Below are positions 26,210-35,080 of a stretch of DNA of 64,000 bases, piece after piece. Made by a program: the position numbers and the translations under genes. Position 1 is the stretch's first letter, and each line of letters starts with the position of its first letter. The stretch lies in the NCBI GenBank assembly GCA_965219125.1, contig CBDCMO010000002.1, positions 930,001 through 994,000 on the forward strand, read 5' to 3'. This stretch comes from JBBSOK01 sp965219125 (GTDB lineage: Bacteria; Bacteroidota; Bacteroidia; Flavobacteriales; Flavobacteriaceae). Under the pieces are notes generated by a model, which saw only the letters and a list, made by a program, of their open reading frames with translations, had not been told where the DNA came from and did not search any database.

Positions 26210-27190
26210 ATGAAAACGAATATTTTAAATAAAATATTTCCCCTATTCTGCATCTTTACTTTTATAAATGTAAACGCCCAAGAAAAAACCAACCCATCTT
26301 CACAAGATGAAGAATTGGGAAAAGTAAGTTGGTACAGAGATTTTGACCAAGCTTGTGCCATCTCAGAAAAAGAGAATAAACCTATTCTAATATTATTTCA
26401 AGAAGTTCCCGGATGTTCAACTTGCCGCAATTATGGGCATAACGTGCTTACCAATCCGTTGATGGTTGAAGCTATTGAAAATGAATTTGTTCCCTTGGCA
26501 ATATTTAATAATAAAGGTGGTAAGGACAAAGAAATTCTAACGAAATACGACGAACCTGCTTTGAATAATCCCGTAGTTCGCATTGTAGATAAAAACGGCA
26601 AAGACATTTCAAAAAGAATTGCAGGCGATTATTCAGCCAAAGCACTTTACAAACGAATGATTGAAACACTCAACAAACAAGGCAAAAAAATCCCAGAATA
26701 TATGAAGGTTTTGCGCGAAGAACTTGCTTTGGTTGAGAGTGATAATATTAAAGAAACCCAATTTAAAATGTACTGTTTTTGGACAGGCGAAAAACAATTG
26801 GGCACGGCAAACGGCGTTTTAAAAACCGAAGCTGGTTTTAACAGCGGCGAAGTTGTAAAAGTTACGTATGATGCCAACAAAACCAATGAAAGTGAGTTAA
26901 CTTCATTCGCTAAAAAGAATAGCATGCAATTGGTAAATTCGGGTAATTTCCGCCATTCAGAATCAGATGAAGATTACTATTTACAACATACAAATTATAA
27001 ATATTTACCGTTAAGTGAAGTTCAAAAAACCAAAATAAATAGCGCTTTGGGTAATGGTGAAACTGCAGAAGTATTCTTAAGTCCGAAACAAAAAATATGG
27101 TTTCAACAACTCAATTCTTCAAAGAAAACCAAGGAAATTTTATATAATAAACCCTTTGCAACTTCTTGGGAAATGATTTCTTCAATTTAG
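26210..27190 (+). CDS. Periplasmic thioredoxin-like protein fused to an MsrA-like domain
   Basis: 326 residues with a signal peptide (ending NVNAQ). The N-terminal half is a thioredoxin fold with KPILILFQEVPGCSTCRNYG, active-site pair C69/C72 (C-S-T-C). From about residue 180 the sequence reads MYCFWTGEKQLGTANGVLKT, EVVKVTYDANKTNESEL and YYLQHTNYKY. This mirrors peptide-methionine-sulfoxide reductase A (GCFWG...G.AE.V.V.YDP...Y..LL), with C189 in the catalytic position although the first Gly is replaced by Tyr. A combined reductant plus methionine-sulfoxide repair role in the periplasm is an inference. The MsrA half is shorter and more diverged than usual, so it could be a binding relic. Confidence 0.7.
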   Translation: MKTNILNKIFPLFCIFTFINVNAQEKTNPSSQDEELGKVSWYRDFDQACAISEKENKPILILFQEVPGCSTCRNYGHNVLTNPLMVEAIENEFVPLAIFNNKGGKDKEILTKYDEPALNNPVVRIVDKNGKDISKRIAGDYSAKALYKRMIETLNKQGKKIPEYMKVLREELALVESDNIKETQFKMYCFWTGEKQLGTANGVLKTEAGFNSGEVVKVTYDANKTNESELTSFAKKNSMQLVNSGNFRHSESDEDYYLQHTNYKYLPLSEVQKTKINSALGNGETAEVFLSPKQKIWFQQLNSSKKTKEILYNKPFATSWEMISSI

Positions 27191-27229
27191 GCATAATTTA
27201 TTTTTAAGTAAATATAGATTCGAACGTCT

Positions 27230-27249
27230 GTTCGAGCGCAGTCGAGAAC
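27230..27249 (+). repeat. Short intergenic palindromic repeat
   Basis: GTTCGAGCGCAGTCGAGAAC, an imperfect palindrome of a type I associate with flavobacterial intergenic DNA. It stands alone in the 210-bp gap before the MarR gene. Confidence 0.6.
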
Positions 27250-27377
27250 TTCCTGCTTATAAATTTTAATTAGGTCTCAATTATAGTTTACCTTGAGTAA
27301 ACCAAAGGGCTTGACCAGACAATTTAAAGATTATAAATTTTAGCAACAATTTACTATGCACGCATAACATATTTTTG

Positions 27378-27385
27378 TATCTTTG
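27378..27385 (+). promoter_or_regulatory. Candidate -7 box of the marR-fad operon promoter
   Basis: TATCTTTG matches TAnnTTTG and lies 17 bp before the MarR start, implying a very short leader. TAGTTAAATG (27395-27404) overlaps the start codon and equals half of the palindrome at 53942-53967; it could be an operator half-site or chance. Confidence 0.45.
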
Positions 27386-27401
27386 GTTTTCAATTAGTTA
27401 A

Positions 27402-27857
27402 ATGAAAGAAAAAACCATCGATTATATATTGCGCTCCACTTGGATGAGCGTAACCAAAATGTACAACGAAGAAGCCAGTAAAAAAGACAGTACAATGGCA
27501 ACGGGTTTTGCACTTATAAGTATTGACCCTGAGGAAGGAACAGCAAGTACAAGCCTCGGTCCAAAAATGGGAATGGAATCTACAAGCCTTTCGCGAACGC
27601 TAAAATTGATGGAGGAAAAAGGATTAATTGAGCGTAAACCAAATCCAAATGACGGTCGTGGCGTAATAATCCATCTAACTGAATTTGGAAAGGAAATGCG
27701 CGAGTTTTCAAAAAGCGTAGTAATTGGTTTTGATGAAGCGGTAAAAGAAAATATTCCCGAAGAAGATTTGAAAACCTTCAAAAATGTTGCAAATACTATT
27801 TTAGAGCTTATAAATACGAAAAACATATATAGAAAAAAAGTTATGAGTTCAGAGTGA
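27402..27857 (+). CDS. MarR-family transcriptional regulator
   Basis: 151 residues with a winged helix: GMESTSLSRTLKLMEEKGLI (recognition helix region) followed by ERKPNPNDGRGVIIHLTEFG (wing). It lies 58 bp upstream of fadN on the same strand, so it is probably the first gene of the beta-oxidation operon and a good candidate for its regulator, perhaps sensing acyl-CoA. The ligand cannot be read from the sequence. The gap to fadN contains loose ACTCAACTCTACACTCATAA-type repeats. Confidence 0.92.
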   Translation: MKEKTIDYILRSTWMSVTKMYNEEASKKDSTMATGFALISIDPEEGTASTSLGPKMGMESTSLSRTLKLMEEKGLIERKPNPNDGRGVIIHLTEFGKEMREFSKSVVIGFDEAVKENIPEEDLKTFKNVANTILELINTKNIYRKKVMSSE

Positions 27858-27915
27858 TGCGTTATTAAAAACTCAACTCTACACTCATAACTCTTAACTT
27901 ATAACTTCAAAAAAA

Positions 27916-30324
27916 ATGTCAAAAAGAAGAATTAATAAAGTAGCCGTAATAGGTTCAGGAATTATGGGAAGCGGGATTGCTTGCCATTTTGCCAACATTG
28001 GCGTTCAGGTTTTATTGCTTGATATTGTGCCACGCGAGCTTAATGATGCTGAAAAAGCCATAGGTTTAACCTTAGAAAGTAAGGTTGTTCGCAATCGTAT
28101 TGTAAACGACGACCTTGCAAAAGCCATAAAAAGCAAACCTGCACCACTCTATCATAAAGATTTTGCAAATAGAATTTCTACAGGAAATCTTGAAGACGAT
28201 ATCGCAAAAGTTAAACATGTAGATTGGATTATTGAAGTTGTTGTAGAACGTCTTGACATTAAAAAGCAAGTTTTCGACAATCTTGAAAAACACAGAACGC
28301 CGGGAACTTTAATTACTTCGAATACATCTGGAATCCCGATTAAATTTATGAGTGAAGGCCGAAGTGAAGACTTTCAGAAACATTTCTGCGGAACTCACTT
28401 TTTTAATCCGCCTCGATATTTAAATTTATTCGAAATTATTCCGGGACCAAAAACTTCAGAAGAGGTTCTTGAATTTTTAAATGGTTACGGTGAAAAATTC
28501 CTCGGAAAAACATCCGTTGTTGCAAAAGATACGCCTGCATTTATTGGTAATCGCGTTGGTATATTTGGTATTCAAAGTCTTATTCATCAAGTGAAAGAAA
28601 TGGGCTTAACGGTTGAAGAGGTAGATAAACTTACCGGTCCCGTTATCGGTCGTCCAAAATCGGCTACTTTTAGAACGGTAGATGTTGTTGGTCTTGACAC
28701 CTTAGTTCACGTTGCAAATGGGATTTATGAAAATGTGCCGGATGATGAAGAGCATGATGTTTTTCAACTACCAAATTTCATCAATAACATGATGGAAAAT
28801 AAGTGGTTGGGAAGTAAAAGCGGACAAGGTTTTTACAAAAAAGTAACTGGTGACGATGGCAATAGTGAAATTCTTTCATTAGACTTAGATTCATTAGAAT
28901 ACAGGAAAAGTAAAAAAGCCGCATTTTCGACTTTGGAAGAAACCAAAAGTGTTGATAATGTTGCTGATAGATTTCCAATATTAATAAAAGGAAAAGATAA
29001 AGCAGGCGAATTTTACCGTAAAAACTTCGGTTCTATGTTCGCTTACGTTTCAAAAAGAATCCCTGAGATTACAGACGAACTTTATAAAATTGATGATGCG
29101 ATGCGTGCCGGTTTTGGCTGGGAACACGGACCATTTCAAATTTGGGATGCTGTTGGCATAAAAAAAGGACTTGAACTTATTAAAGATGCCGGCAAAGAAC
29201 CTGCATCTTGGATAAAAGAAATGTTGGAAAGCGGAGCAGAAAGTTTTTACGACGTTCGCGAAGGCAATACCTATTATTATAGTATTCCAGATAAAACACA
29301 TAAAAAAGTTCCAGGTCAAGATGCCTTTATCATTTTAGATAACATTCGCAAAAGCAAAGAAGTTTGGAAAAACAGCGGCGTAGTTGTTGAAGATTTAGGT
29401 GATGGAATTCTAAATGTAGAATTCATTAGTAAAATGAACAGCATTGGTGGCGACGTTTTAGCCGGCGTTAATAAGGCAATTGATTTAGCCGAAACAAGCT
29501 ACGACGGATTGGTTATTGGCAACCAAGGTAAAAACTTTTCAGTCGGTGCCAATATCGGGATGATATTTATGATGGCTGTCGAGCAGGAATTTGATGAACT
29601 TAACGCTGCCGTAAAATATTTTCAAGATACGAGTATGCGTATTCGCTATTCTTCAATTCCGGTTGTTGTTGCACCACATTCAATGTCTTTGGGCGGTGGT
29701 TGCGAATTTGCATTGCACGCTGATAAAGTTGTGGCAGCAGCAGAAACATATATAGGTTTGGTTGAGTTTGGCGTAGGTGTAATTCCCGGCGGTGGGGGAA
29801 GTAAGGAAATGACCGTTCGTGCACAAGATGGTTTTGGAAAGGATGATGTAGAATTAAATAAGCTTCAAGAATATTTTTTAACAATAGGTATGGCAAAAGT
29901 ATCAACTTCAGCTTATGAAGCTTTTGATACGGGTATTCTTCAAAAAGGAAAAGATATTGTTGTTGTAAACCAAAAACGTCAATTAGCAGCCGCAAAAGAA
30001 GTTGCCCGTTTTATGGCAGACCAAGGTTATACTAAACCAATTGAAAGAAAAGATATTAAAGTATTAGGAAAGCAAGCTTTGGGAATGTTTTTAGTTGGAA
30101 CAGACCAAATGGTAGCCGGAAAATACATTAGCGAACACGATAAAATAATTGCAAACAAGTTAGCATACGTAATGGCTGGAGGCGATTTAAGCGCTCCAAC
30201 AATGGTAAGCGAGCAATATTTGCTTGATTTGGAAAGGGAAGCTTTTTTAAGTTTAGCTGGAGAAAGAAAGACTTTGGAAAGATTGCAGCACATGCTTCAA
30301 AAAGGAAAACCACTAAGAAATTAA
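27916..30324 (+). CDS. fadN: 3-hydroxyacyl-CoA dehydrogenase / enoyl-CoA hydratase, FadN type
   Basis: 802 residues. The dehydrogenase part comes first: NAD-binding VIGSGIMGSGIACHFANIG (from residue 11), catalytic segment HFFNPPRYLNLFEII, then two 3HCDH C-terminal domains (KDTPAFIGNRVGIF; GPFQIWDAVG). The hydratase (crotonase) part is C-terminal (GNQGKNFSVGANIGMIFMM; SLGGGCEFALHADKVVA; PGGGGSKEM). This order is the reverse of E. coli FadB and matches Bacillus FadN, in an operon order fadN-fadA-fadE like that of Bacillus. It catalyses hydration and oxidation of enoyl-CoA in beta-oxidation. An inverted-repeat-flanked cassette separates it from fadA. Confidence 0.94.
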   Translation: MSKRRINKVAVIGSGIMGSGIACHFANIGVQVLLLDIVPRELNDAEKAIGLTLESKVVRNRIVNDDLAKAIKSKPAPLYHKDFANRISTGNLEDDIAKVKHVDWIIEVVVERLDIKKQVFDNLEKHRTPGTLITSNTSGIPIKFMSEGRSEDFQKHFCGTHFFNPPRYLNLFEIIPGPKTSEEVLEFLNGYGEKFLGKTSVVAKDTPAFIGNRVGIFGIQSLIHQVKEMGLTVEEVDKLTGPVIGRPKSATFRTVDVVGLDTLVHVANGIYENVPDDEEHDVFQLPNFINNMMENKWLGSKSGQGFYKKVTGDDGNSEILSLDLDSLEYRKSKKAAFSTLEETKSVDNVADRFPILIKGKDKAGEFYRKNFGSMFAYVSKRIPEITDELYKIDDAMRAGFGWEHGPFQIWDAVGIKKGLELIKDAGKEPASWIKEMLESGAESFYDVREGNTYYYSIPDKTHKKVPGQDAFIILDNIRKSKEVWKNSGVVVEDLGDGILNVEFISKMNSIGGDVLAGVNKAIDLAETSYDGLVIGNQGKNFSVGANIGMIFMMAVEQEFDELNAAVKYFQDTSMRIRYSSIPVVVAPHSMSLGGGCEFALHADKVVAAAETYIGLVEFGVGVIPGGGGSKEMTVRAQDGFGKDDVELNKLQEYFLTIGMAKVSTSAYEAFDTGILQKGKDIVVVNQKRQLAAAKEVARFMADQGYTKPIERKDIKVLGKQALGMFLVGTDQMVAGKYISEHDKIIANKLAYVMAGGDLSAPTMVSEQYLLDLEREAFLSLAGERKTLERLQHMLQKGKPLRN

Positions 30325-30327
30325 AAT

Positions 30328-30365
30328 GACGTAAGACTAGTTGACGTTGGACATAAGACTAATTT
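30328..30365 (+). repeat. Left inverted-repeat arm of four-helix-bundle cassette 1
   Basis: Made of GACGTAAGACTAG..GACGTTGGACATAAGACTAA-type units starting 4 bp after the fadN stop. Its complement matches much of the arm at 30802-30840 (AGTC..TTATGTC..GTCTTA.GTC), although the pairing is imperfect. Confidence 0.65.
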
Positions 30366-30403
30366 ATAAAAATTTTCATACCTCATAAATTTAAATTAAA
30401 AAT

Positions 30404-30766
30404 ATGACAGCAAGACGCAATTTCAGAAAACTTACAATTTGGAAAGAAGGTATTGAATTAGCGAAGGAAACATACGCAACCACAAAGTCTTTTCCCAAGT
30501 CAGAGGTTTATGCCTTGTCAAGCCAAATGCAGAGATGTTCTGTTTCTGTTCCATCTAATATAGCTGAGGGAACTTCAAGAAGTACAGATAAACATTTTAA
30601 GCAATATTTAGAAACAGCATTAGGCTCAGCATTTGAGTGGGAAACTCAATTGATTATTTCCTTTGAAATCGGATATATTTCAGAAGAAACATTTAACCAT
30701 TTAGAAAACAAAATTCAGACAATTCAAGGAATGATTAGTCGTTTCATGGAAACTCTGACAGTATAA
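30404..30766 (+). CDS. Four helix bundle protein (S23/IVP family), cassette 1
   Basis: 120 residues of the small four-helix-bundle family (TIGR02436-like): FRKLTIWKEGIELAKETY, SSQMQRCSVSVPSNIAEGTS, FKQYLETALGSAFEWETQLI. Relatives include the protein encoded by intervening sequences of bacterial 23S rRNA and the Avd subunit of diversity-generating retroelements; members form ring-shaped pentamers and bind nucleic acid. Its role outside those settings is not established. It is intact, lies in the fadN-fadA gap and is bounded by inverted repeats, so it looks like an inserted cassette and not a native operon gene. A closely similar second copy (broken) lies in the next gap. Confidence 0.92.
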   Translation: MTARRNFRKLTIWKEGIELAKETYATTKSFPKSEVYALSSQMQRCSVSVPSNIAEGTSRSTDKHFKQYLETALGSAFEWETQLIISFEIGYISEETFNHLENKIQTIQGMISRFMETLTV

Positions 30767-30801
30767 AACAAAGAGACTTTTTGTATTGAGACTTGGAAAT
30801 A

Positions 30802-30840
30802 AAATTTAGTCCTACGTCTTATGTCATTTCGTCTTAAGTC
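30802..30840 (+). repeat. Right inverted-repeat arm of cassette 1
   Basis: AAATTTAGTCCTACGTCTTA followed by TGTC..GTCTTAAGTC. The unit is inverted with respect to 30328-30365 and ends 13 bp before the fadA ATG at 30854. Confidence 0.65.
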
Positions 30841-30853
30841 AAAATTTAAAATT

Positions 30854-32050
30854 ATGAATCAAAAAACTGCATATATAGTAAGCGCTTATAGAACGGCTGT
30901 CGGTAAAGCTCCACGTGGCGTATTCCGCTTTAAAAGACCTGATGAGCTCGCATCAGAAACTATACAATACATGTTGAGTAAAGTTCCAGCGTTAGACAAA
31001 GAACGAATTGACGATGTAATTGTCGGCAACGCCATGCCAGAAGCTGAACAAGGTTTAAATATGGCTCGATTAATTTCGTTAATGGGATTAAAAATTGAAT
31101 CAGTTCCAGGTGTTACAGTAAATCGTTATTGCGCATCAGGTGTCGAAACCATTGCAATTGCAACCGCAAAAATTCAAAGTGGTATGGCAGATTGCATTAT
31201 TGCTGGCGGAGCAGAAAGTATGAGTTTTATACCAATGGGCGGCTACAAACCAACGCCTGACTATAACTTGGCAAAAAACGGTCACGAAGATTATTATTGG
31301 GGAATGGGTTTAACGGCTGAAGCTGTTGCAAATCAATTTAACGTTTCTCGTGAAGATCAAGATGAATTTGCTTTCCATAGCCACGAAAAAGCTTTAAAAG
31401 CGCAGGCAGAAGATAGATTTCAAGAGCAGATTGTACCGATTGAAATTAATGAAACTTTCGTTAACGACGAAGGTAAAAAAGAAACTAAAACATATACCGT
31501 AACTAAAGATGAAGGTCCAAGAAAAGGAACTTCAATTGAAGCGTTGTCTAAACTACGTCCCGTTTTTGCTGAAGGTGGTAGCGTAACTGCTGGTAACTCT
31601 TCACAAATGAGTGACGGTGCAGCTTTTGTACTTGTAATGAGCGAAGAAATGGTAAAAGAATTGAATCTTGAACCAATCGCAAGAATGGTAAACTTCGCCG
31701 CAATGGGCGTTGAACCACGAATTATGGGAATTGGTCCTGTAAAAGCAATTCCAAAAGCTTTGAAACAAGCCGGACTTAAGCAAGAAGAAATTGAGTTGAT
31801 TGAATTAAACGAAGCCTTCGCTTCACAATCACTAGCAGTAATTCGTGAATTAGGCTTAGACAAAGACATCGTAAACGTAAATGGTGGTGCAATTGCACTT
31901 GGACATCCATTAGGTTGTACAGGCGCAAAACTTTCTGTTCAACTTTTTGATGAAATGCGAAAAAGCAATATGCAAGGGAAATACGGAATGGTTACAATGT
32001 GTGTTGGTACCGGCCAAGGAGCAGCGGGAATTTATGAGTTCCTTAACTAA
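30854..32050 (+). CDS. fadA: Acetyl-CoA C-acyltransferase (3-ketoacyl-CoA thiolase)
   Basis: 398 residues; start placed at MNQKTAYIVSAYRTAVGK, since the upstream in-frame ATG at 30821 lies inside the repeat arm. Thiolase catalytic residues are visible: C93 in NRYCASGVETIA, H351 in GGAIALGHPLGCTGAK and C383 in VTMCVGTGQGAAGI, plus LNEAFASQSLAV. It performs the last, thiolytic step of beta-oxidation using CoA. It follows fadN and precedes the acyl-CoA dehydrogenase; both gaps are occupied by four-helix-bundle cassettes. It is probably cotranscribed with them. Confidence 0.95.
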   Translation: MNQKTAYIVSAYRTAVGKAPRGVFRFKRPDELASETIQYMLSKVPALDKERIDDVIVGNAMPEAEQGLNMARLISLMGLKIESVPGVTVNRYCASGVETIAIATAKIQSGMADCIIAGGAESMSFIPMGGYKPTPDYNLAKNGHEDYYWGMGLTAEAVANQFNVSREDQDEFAFHSHEKALKAQAEDRFQEQIVPIEINETFVNDEGKKETKTYTVTKDEGPRKGTSIEALSKLRPVFAEGGSVTAGNSSQMSDGAAFVLVMSEEMVKELNLEPIARMVNFAAMGVEPRIMGIGPVKAIPKALKQAGLKQEEIELIELNEAFASQSLAVIRELGLDKDIVNVNGGAIALGHPLGCTGAKLSVQLFDEMRKSNMQGKYGMVTMCVGTGQGAAGIYEFLN

Positions 32051-32090
32051 GGACTTAAGACGGTAGGACATAGGACGTAAGACTAATTTT
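32051..32090 (+). repeat. Left inverted-repeat arm of cassette 2
   Basis: GGACTTAAGACGGTAGGACA then TAGGACGTAAGACTAATTTT, starting immediately after the fadA stop. Its reverse complement matches the arm at 32524-32562 at about 30 of 34 positions. Confidence 0.75.
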
Positions 32091-32106
32091 ATAACACCTC
32101 AATAAT

Positions 32107-32478
32107 ATGGCAGCAAGACATAATTTTAGAAAACTTACAATTTGGAAAGAGGGAATTGAATTGGCAAAAGAAACCTATTCAACAACAAAAACATTTCCAA
32201 AATTTGAAACCTATTCTTTAAACAGTCAAATGCAGCGTTCCGCAGTTTCAGTTCCTTCAAATATAGCGGAAGGAACTGCGAAAAGAACCGACAAGCATTT
32301 TCTACAATATTTGGACAATGCATTAGGTTCTGCTTAAGAATGGGAAACCCAACTTATTATAGCTTTTGAAATTGGTTGCGTTTCAAAAGAAACCTTTGAA
32401 CATTTAGAAAGAAAAGTTCAATCTATTCAAGGAATGATTACAAGATTTATGGAAAACATAGAAAAGAATATTTCTTAA
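32107..32478 (+). pseudogene. Four helix bundle protein, cassette 2, broken by an in-frame TAA
   Basis: Same family and very similar to the copy at 30404-30766 (FRKLTIWKEGIELAKETY shared exactly). TAA at 32335-32337 replaces the Phe codon of the intact copy (GSA-F-EWETQ becomes GSA-stop-EWETQ). The frame then stays open through EWETQLIIAFEIG and ITRFMENIEKNIS to a natural stop at 32476. It is a recent lesion, since no other damage is seen. It lies in the fadA-fadE gap between strong inverted repeats, so the cassette structure is complete even though the protein is truncated to 76 residues. Confidence 0.85.
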
Positions 32479-32514
32479 AAGTTAATTTAAAAAACAAAAA
32501 ATATAAATAGTGAC

Positions 32515-32562
32515 GACGTCTTAAGTCCTACGTCTTATGTCCTACCGTCCTACGTCAATTTA
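32515..32562 (+). repeat. Right inverted-repeat arm of cassette 2
   Basis: GACGTCTTAAGTCCTACGTC then TTATGTCCTACCGTCCTACGTC. It is built from repeated GTCCTACGTC-like decamers and is inverted relative to 32051-32090. It ends just before the ATG at 32571. Confidence 0.75.
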
Positions 32563-32570
32563 AATAATAT

Positions 32571-34376
32571 ATGGAAGCAACAACAGAAAAACAAATCCTT
32601 CGCGGAGGGCAATTTTTAGTTAAAGAAACAAAAGCAGAAGACGTTTTTACGCCTGAAGATTTTTCGGAAGAGCAAAAAATGATGCGCGATTCTGTAAAGG
32701 AATTTGTTGATAAAGAGATTTTACCGAAAAAGCCAGAATTCGAAAAGAAAAATTACGCCCTTACAAAACAAATTATGCAAAAAGCCGGAGAAATGGGTCT
32801 TTTGGGAATTTCAGTACCAGAAGCTTATGGTGGTTTAGGGATGGGTTTTGTAACCACAATGCTGGTTTGCGATTATATAAGTGGCGTTACAGGTAGTGTT
32901 GCAACTGCCTTTGGCGCACATACAGGAATTGGCACAATGCCAATCACACTTTATGGAACTGAGGAACAAATTCAAAAATACGTTCCAAAATTAGCAACTG
33001 GCGAATGGTTTGGCGCGTACGCACTTACAGAACCAGGCGCAGGTAGCGATGCAAATAGTGGAAAAACGAAAGCTGTTTTAAGTGATGATGGTAAAAATTA
33101 CCTTATCAGCGGACAGAAAATGTGGATTTCAAATGCTGGTTTCTGTAATACATTTATTGTTTTTGCCCGAATTGAAGACGATAAAAACATAACAGGTTTT
33201 ATTGTTGAAAATAATCCAGAAAATGGGATTTCAATGGGCGAAGAAGAACATAAATTAGGTATTCACTCCTCTTCTACCCGTCAGGTTTTCTTTAATGAAA
33301 CCAAAGTTCCGGTTGAAAATATGCTTGCCGGTCGTGGCGAAGGTTTTAAGATAGCGATGAATGCTCTTAACGTTGGGCGCATTAAATTAGCTGCTGCAAG
33401 TTTAGATGGACAGCGTCGTGTTATCGGTTTTGCTGTGAAATATGCAAATGAACGTATTCAATTTAAAGTGCCAATTTCAAGTTTTGGTGCTATTAAACTA
33501 AAATTAGCCGAAATGGCAAGCTCCGCGTGGATTAGCGAAAGCGCAAGTTACAGGGCAGGAAAAAATATTGAAGATAGAATTGCAATGCGTCACGAAGCTG
33601 GTGCAACGCGTCAAGAAGCCGAACTTAAAGGTGTTGAAGAATATGCAATTGAATGTTCCATCTTAAAAGTAGCGGTTTCTGAAGATATTCAAAATTGCGC
33701 AGATGAAGGAATCCAAATTTTCGGTGGAATGGGCTTTAGCGCCGATACACCAATGGAATCTGCTTGGAGAGATGCCCGTATAGCCCGTATTTACGAAGGT
33801 ACGAACGAAATAAACAGAATGCTTGCGGTTGGTATGCTCGTTAAAAAAGCAATGAAAGGCCACGTAGATTTATTGGGCCCAGCACAAGCGGTTGCCAGCG
33901 AACTGACAGGAATTCCGTCTTTTGAAACGCCGGATTTTACTGAATTACTTTCAGAAGAAAAAGATATGGTTTCTAAATTAAAGAAAGTGTTTTTAATGGT
34001 TGCAGGTAGCGCTGTTCAAAAATACGGTCCTGAATTAGAGCAACATCAACAAATGCTTTTGGCTGCTGCCGATATTTTAATTGAAATATATATGGCAGAA
34101 AGTGGAATCTTACGAGCAGAGAAAAACGCAAAACGTTTTGGCGAAGAAGCTTATAAAGAACAAATTGCAATGGCAAAATTGTATTTATTTCACGCAGTAG
34201 ATACAATTATTGTAAAAGCAAAAGAATCTATTTTATCATTTGCGGAAGGCGACGAACAAAGAATGTTATTGTTAGGGTTAAAGCGATTTACAAAATATCA
34301 AAATATGCCAAATATTGTTGAAACACGTAAATTAATTGCCGCAAAAGTGATTGCTGAAAATGCCTATCCTTTTTAA
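32571..34376 (+). CDS. fadE: Acyl-CoA dehydrogenase, long FadE type (fadNAE operon)
   Basis: 601 residues, the length of the VLCAD-like/Bacillus FadE group (about 590-600) and not of short ACADs (about 380). N-terminal helical domain (FSEEQKMMRDSVKEFVDKEI), middle FAD-binding beta domain (YALTEPGAGSDANSG, QKMWISNAGFCNTFIVFARI), C-terminal domain with catalytic E409 in RIYEGTNEINR, and a further helical extension to residue 601. It catalyses the first, flavin-dependent step of beta-oxidation. Last gene of the operon; a terminator follows. Confidence 0.94.
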   Translation: MEATTEKQILRGGQFLVKETKAEDVFTPEDFSEEQKMMRDSVKEFVDKEILPKKPEFEKKNYALTKQIMQKAGEMGLLGISVPEAYGGLGMGFVTTMLVCDYISGVTGSVATAFGAHTGIGTMPITLYGTEEQIQKYVPKLATGEWFGAYALTEPGAGSDANSGKTKAVLSDDGKNYLISGQKMWISNAGFCNTFIVFARIEDDKNITGFIVENNPENGISMGEEEHKLGIHSSSTRQVFFNETKVPVENMLAGRGEGFKIAMNALNVGRIKLAAASLDGQRRVIGFAVKYANERIQFKVPISSFGAIKLKLAEMASSAWISESASYRAGKNIEDRIAMRHEAGATRQEAELKGVEEYAIECSILKVAVSEDIQNCADEGIQIFGGMGFSADTPMESAWRDARIARIYEGTNEINRMLAVGMLVKKAMKGHVDLLGPAQAVASELTGIPSFETPDFTELLSEEKDMVSKLKKVFLMVAGSAVQKYGPELEQHQQMLLAAADILIEIYMAESGILRAEKNAKRFGEEAYKEQIAMAKLYLFHAVDTIIVKAKESILSFAEGDEQRMLLLGLKRFTKYQNMPNIVETRKLIAAKVIAENAYPF

Positions 34377-34401
34377 GCAATATTATTTGGTTAATACAAA
34401 A

Positions 34402-34430
34402 AAAATGCCGCTCAAATTGAGCGGCATTTT
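34402..34430. terminator. Bidirectional terminator after fadE
   Basis: A stem AAAATGCCGCTCAA / TTGAGCGGCATTTT with A/T runs on both sides. It serves the fad operon and the convergent gene at 34452-34865. Confidence 0.9.
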
Positions 34431-34451
34431 CTATATAAAATGGTTTTTAAA

Positions 34452-34865
34452 CTAGCTTTTTAATAGCGTAAATATCTTTTTCTTTACTTTTAATTGTATA
34501 GAATCATATTCTCCTTCCTGTATTTTTTTAATTTGATCTTTATCAATATCAAAACTAATTTGTGTTGCATTTCGTTCTATCCGTTTTGAGTATTCACTTT
34601 CAAATTCAACCATAGAGGCATTCAAAGTAAGATCACCATTGTTGCTTTTAAAAGTTATTTTTGCGCCGCTTTTGCTTTTAAGGGCGTCAACACTCAAAAA
34701 TAAAGCTTCGAAAAAATAATATTCATTTAACTCTTGAAACCCTCCATATAAGAGTATGTATTCAGATTCGCCAAATTTTTCACCGTTTTCTGCCGCCATT
34801 CTCTTTTCTACTTCTTCATTACTAATTGTTTCTATATGTTTTGATTCAAATAGTCTTTTAAACAT
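34452..34865 (-). CDS. Hypothetical protein (137 aa)
   Basis: Not recognised. It is a soluble, charged protein with no signal peptide; the N-terminus is basic (MFKRLFESKHIETISNEEVE) and the middle has beta character (SGAKITFKSNNGDLTLNASM). The C-terminal half alternates short charged strands (DKDQIKKIQEGEYDSIQLKV). It is convergent with fadE and shares the terminator at 34402-34430. Upstream, 34866-35080 is AT-rich and gene-free. Confidence 0.6.
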   Translation of the reverse strand: MFKRLFESKHIETISNEEVEKRMAAENGEKFGESEYILLYGGFQELNEYYFFEALFLSVDALKSKSGAKITFKSNNGDLTLNASMVEFESEYSKRIERNATQISFDIDKDQIKKIQEGEYDSIQLKVKKKIFTLLKS

Positions 34866-35080
34866 TTTTTATAATTTTTTTTAGTTCAAATTTAAAAATA
34901 GGTAAAACCACAGGAAAGCTTTATAAATACTTACTTTAATTCTAATATTTCAAAAAAAATTACATCAAAAACATGAATTATTGTTAAACTAATGTTAAAA
35001 TATTACTATGCAATACAAAGTACTGTAACAAATTAATACTTCCGTAGTCTATTTAGTATAACCATCAAATAACAATTATT

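Noticed and set aside
30404..32478. Diversity-generating retroelement (the four-helix-bundle family includes Avd)
   Set aside because: No reverse transcriptase, template repeat or variable repeat was seen nearby.
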